From Thecaphora thlaspeos (lineage: Eukaryota; Basidiomycota; Ustilaginomycetes; Urocystidales; Glomosporiaceae), in the NCBI GenBank assembly GCA_900291925.1, contig UWYS01000016.1, positions 186,001 to 250,000 on the forward strand: a DNA stretch of 64,000 nt, in the 5' to 3' direction. The position numbers and the translations under genes were made by a program. Shown piece by piece: positions 63,998 to 64,000 of this stretch (the first letter of the stretch is position 1; each line of letters opens with the position of its first letter). The notes beneath the pieces are model-generated. The model was not told where the DNA came from, made no database searches, and saw only the letters and a list, made by a program, of their open reading frames with translations.

Positions 63998-64000
63998 GGC

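Noticed and set aside
1..64000. tRNA genes, transposons, CRISPR arrays, or a biosynthetic or mating-type cluster
   Set aside because: I looked for tRNA A/B boxes, terminal repeats, transposase, integrase or reverse transcriptase motifs, and clustered enzyme genes, and found none. Gene content is scattered housekeeping.

Overview
The window is nuclear DNA of a fungus, almost certainly a basidiomycete, and it fits a compact, GC-rich Ustilaginomycotina-type genome best. The evidence is the set of core eukaryotic genes with short (about 45-350 nt) GT-AG introns, several very small exons, many long intrinsically disordered Ser/Pro/Gln-rich proteins, and fungus-specific families (Zn2Cys6 factor, KAR9, NSP1). 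The lineage below phylum is inference. I saw no virus, transposon, CRISPR array, operon or tRNA gene.

Layout, left to right. 247-3399 (-): large disordered protein of unknown function. 5132-6752 (-): seven-exon 2-oxoglutarate/Fe(II) oxygenase. 7120-9295 (-): FG nucleoporin NSP1, divergent from 9921-11735 (+), BFR2/AATF (18S rRNA processing). 12033-14660 (-): kinesin-14. 15816-17410 (-): tropomyosin, followed after its stop by an in-frame acidic open frame. 19162-20859 (-): orphan two-component response regulator. 23600-24502 (+): short-chain reductase. 26068-27892 (+): mitochondrial GatA, convergent with 27972-29615 (-), an FMN 2-hydroxyacid oxidase. 30054-34227 (-): symplekin/PTA1, divergent from 35185-35977 (+), V-ATPase subunit G. 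37275-41133 (+): KAR9 with a C-terminal GAR/GAS2-like domain, convergent with 41341-42136 (-), mitochondrial bL27, which is divergent from 42709-43488 (+), TIM23. 43966-45372 (-): BTB-type protein. 46377-49897 (-): Zn2Cys6 transcription factor, divergent from 50620-51372 (+), splicing factor RDS3/PHF5A. 52089-53674 (-): broken GH79 glycosidase (pseudogene). 54707-57489 (-): ELMO/CED-12 protein. 58375-63997 (-): a very large disordered protein made of two open frames joined by an intron, possibly running off the right edge.

The genes do not form a metabolic cluster; they are housekeeping genes. Loose themes are cytoskeleton and polarity (kinesin-14, tropomyosin, KAR9, ELMO), mitochondrial biogenesis (GatA, bL27m, TIM23) and RNA processing or ribosome assembly (BFR2, symplekin, RDS3). 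The most unusual points are the frame open after the tropomyosin stop, the repeated use of minute first or internal exons (3, 8, 12, 14 and 15 nt), the multiply broken GH79 gene that keeps both catalytic glutamates, the KAR9-GAR fusion with an SxIP motif, and a perfect 14-bp inverted repeat at 45889-45921. I did not find a convincing previously undescribed system.

Exon coordinates were derived by hand from reading-frame continuity, splice consensus and family similarity. No alignment or database search was run.
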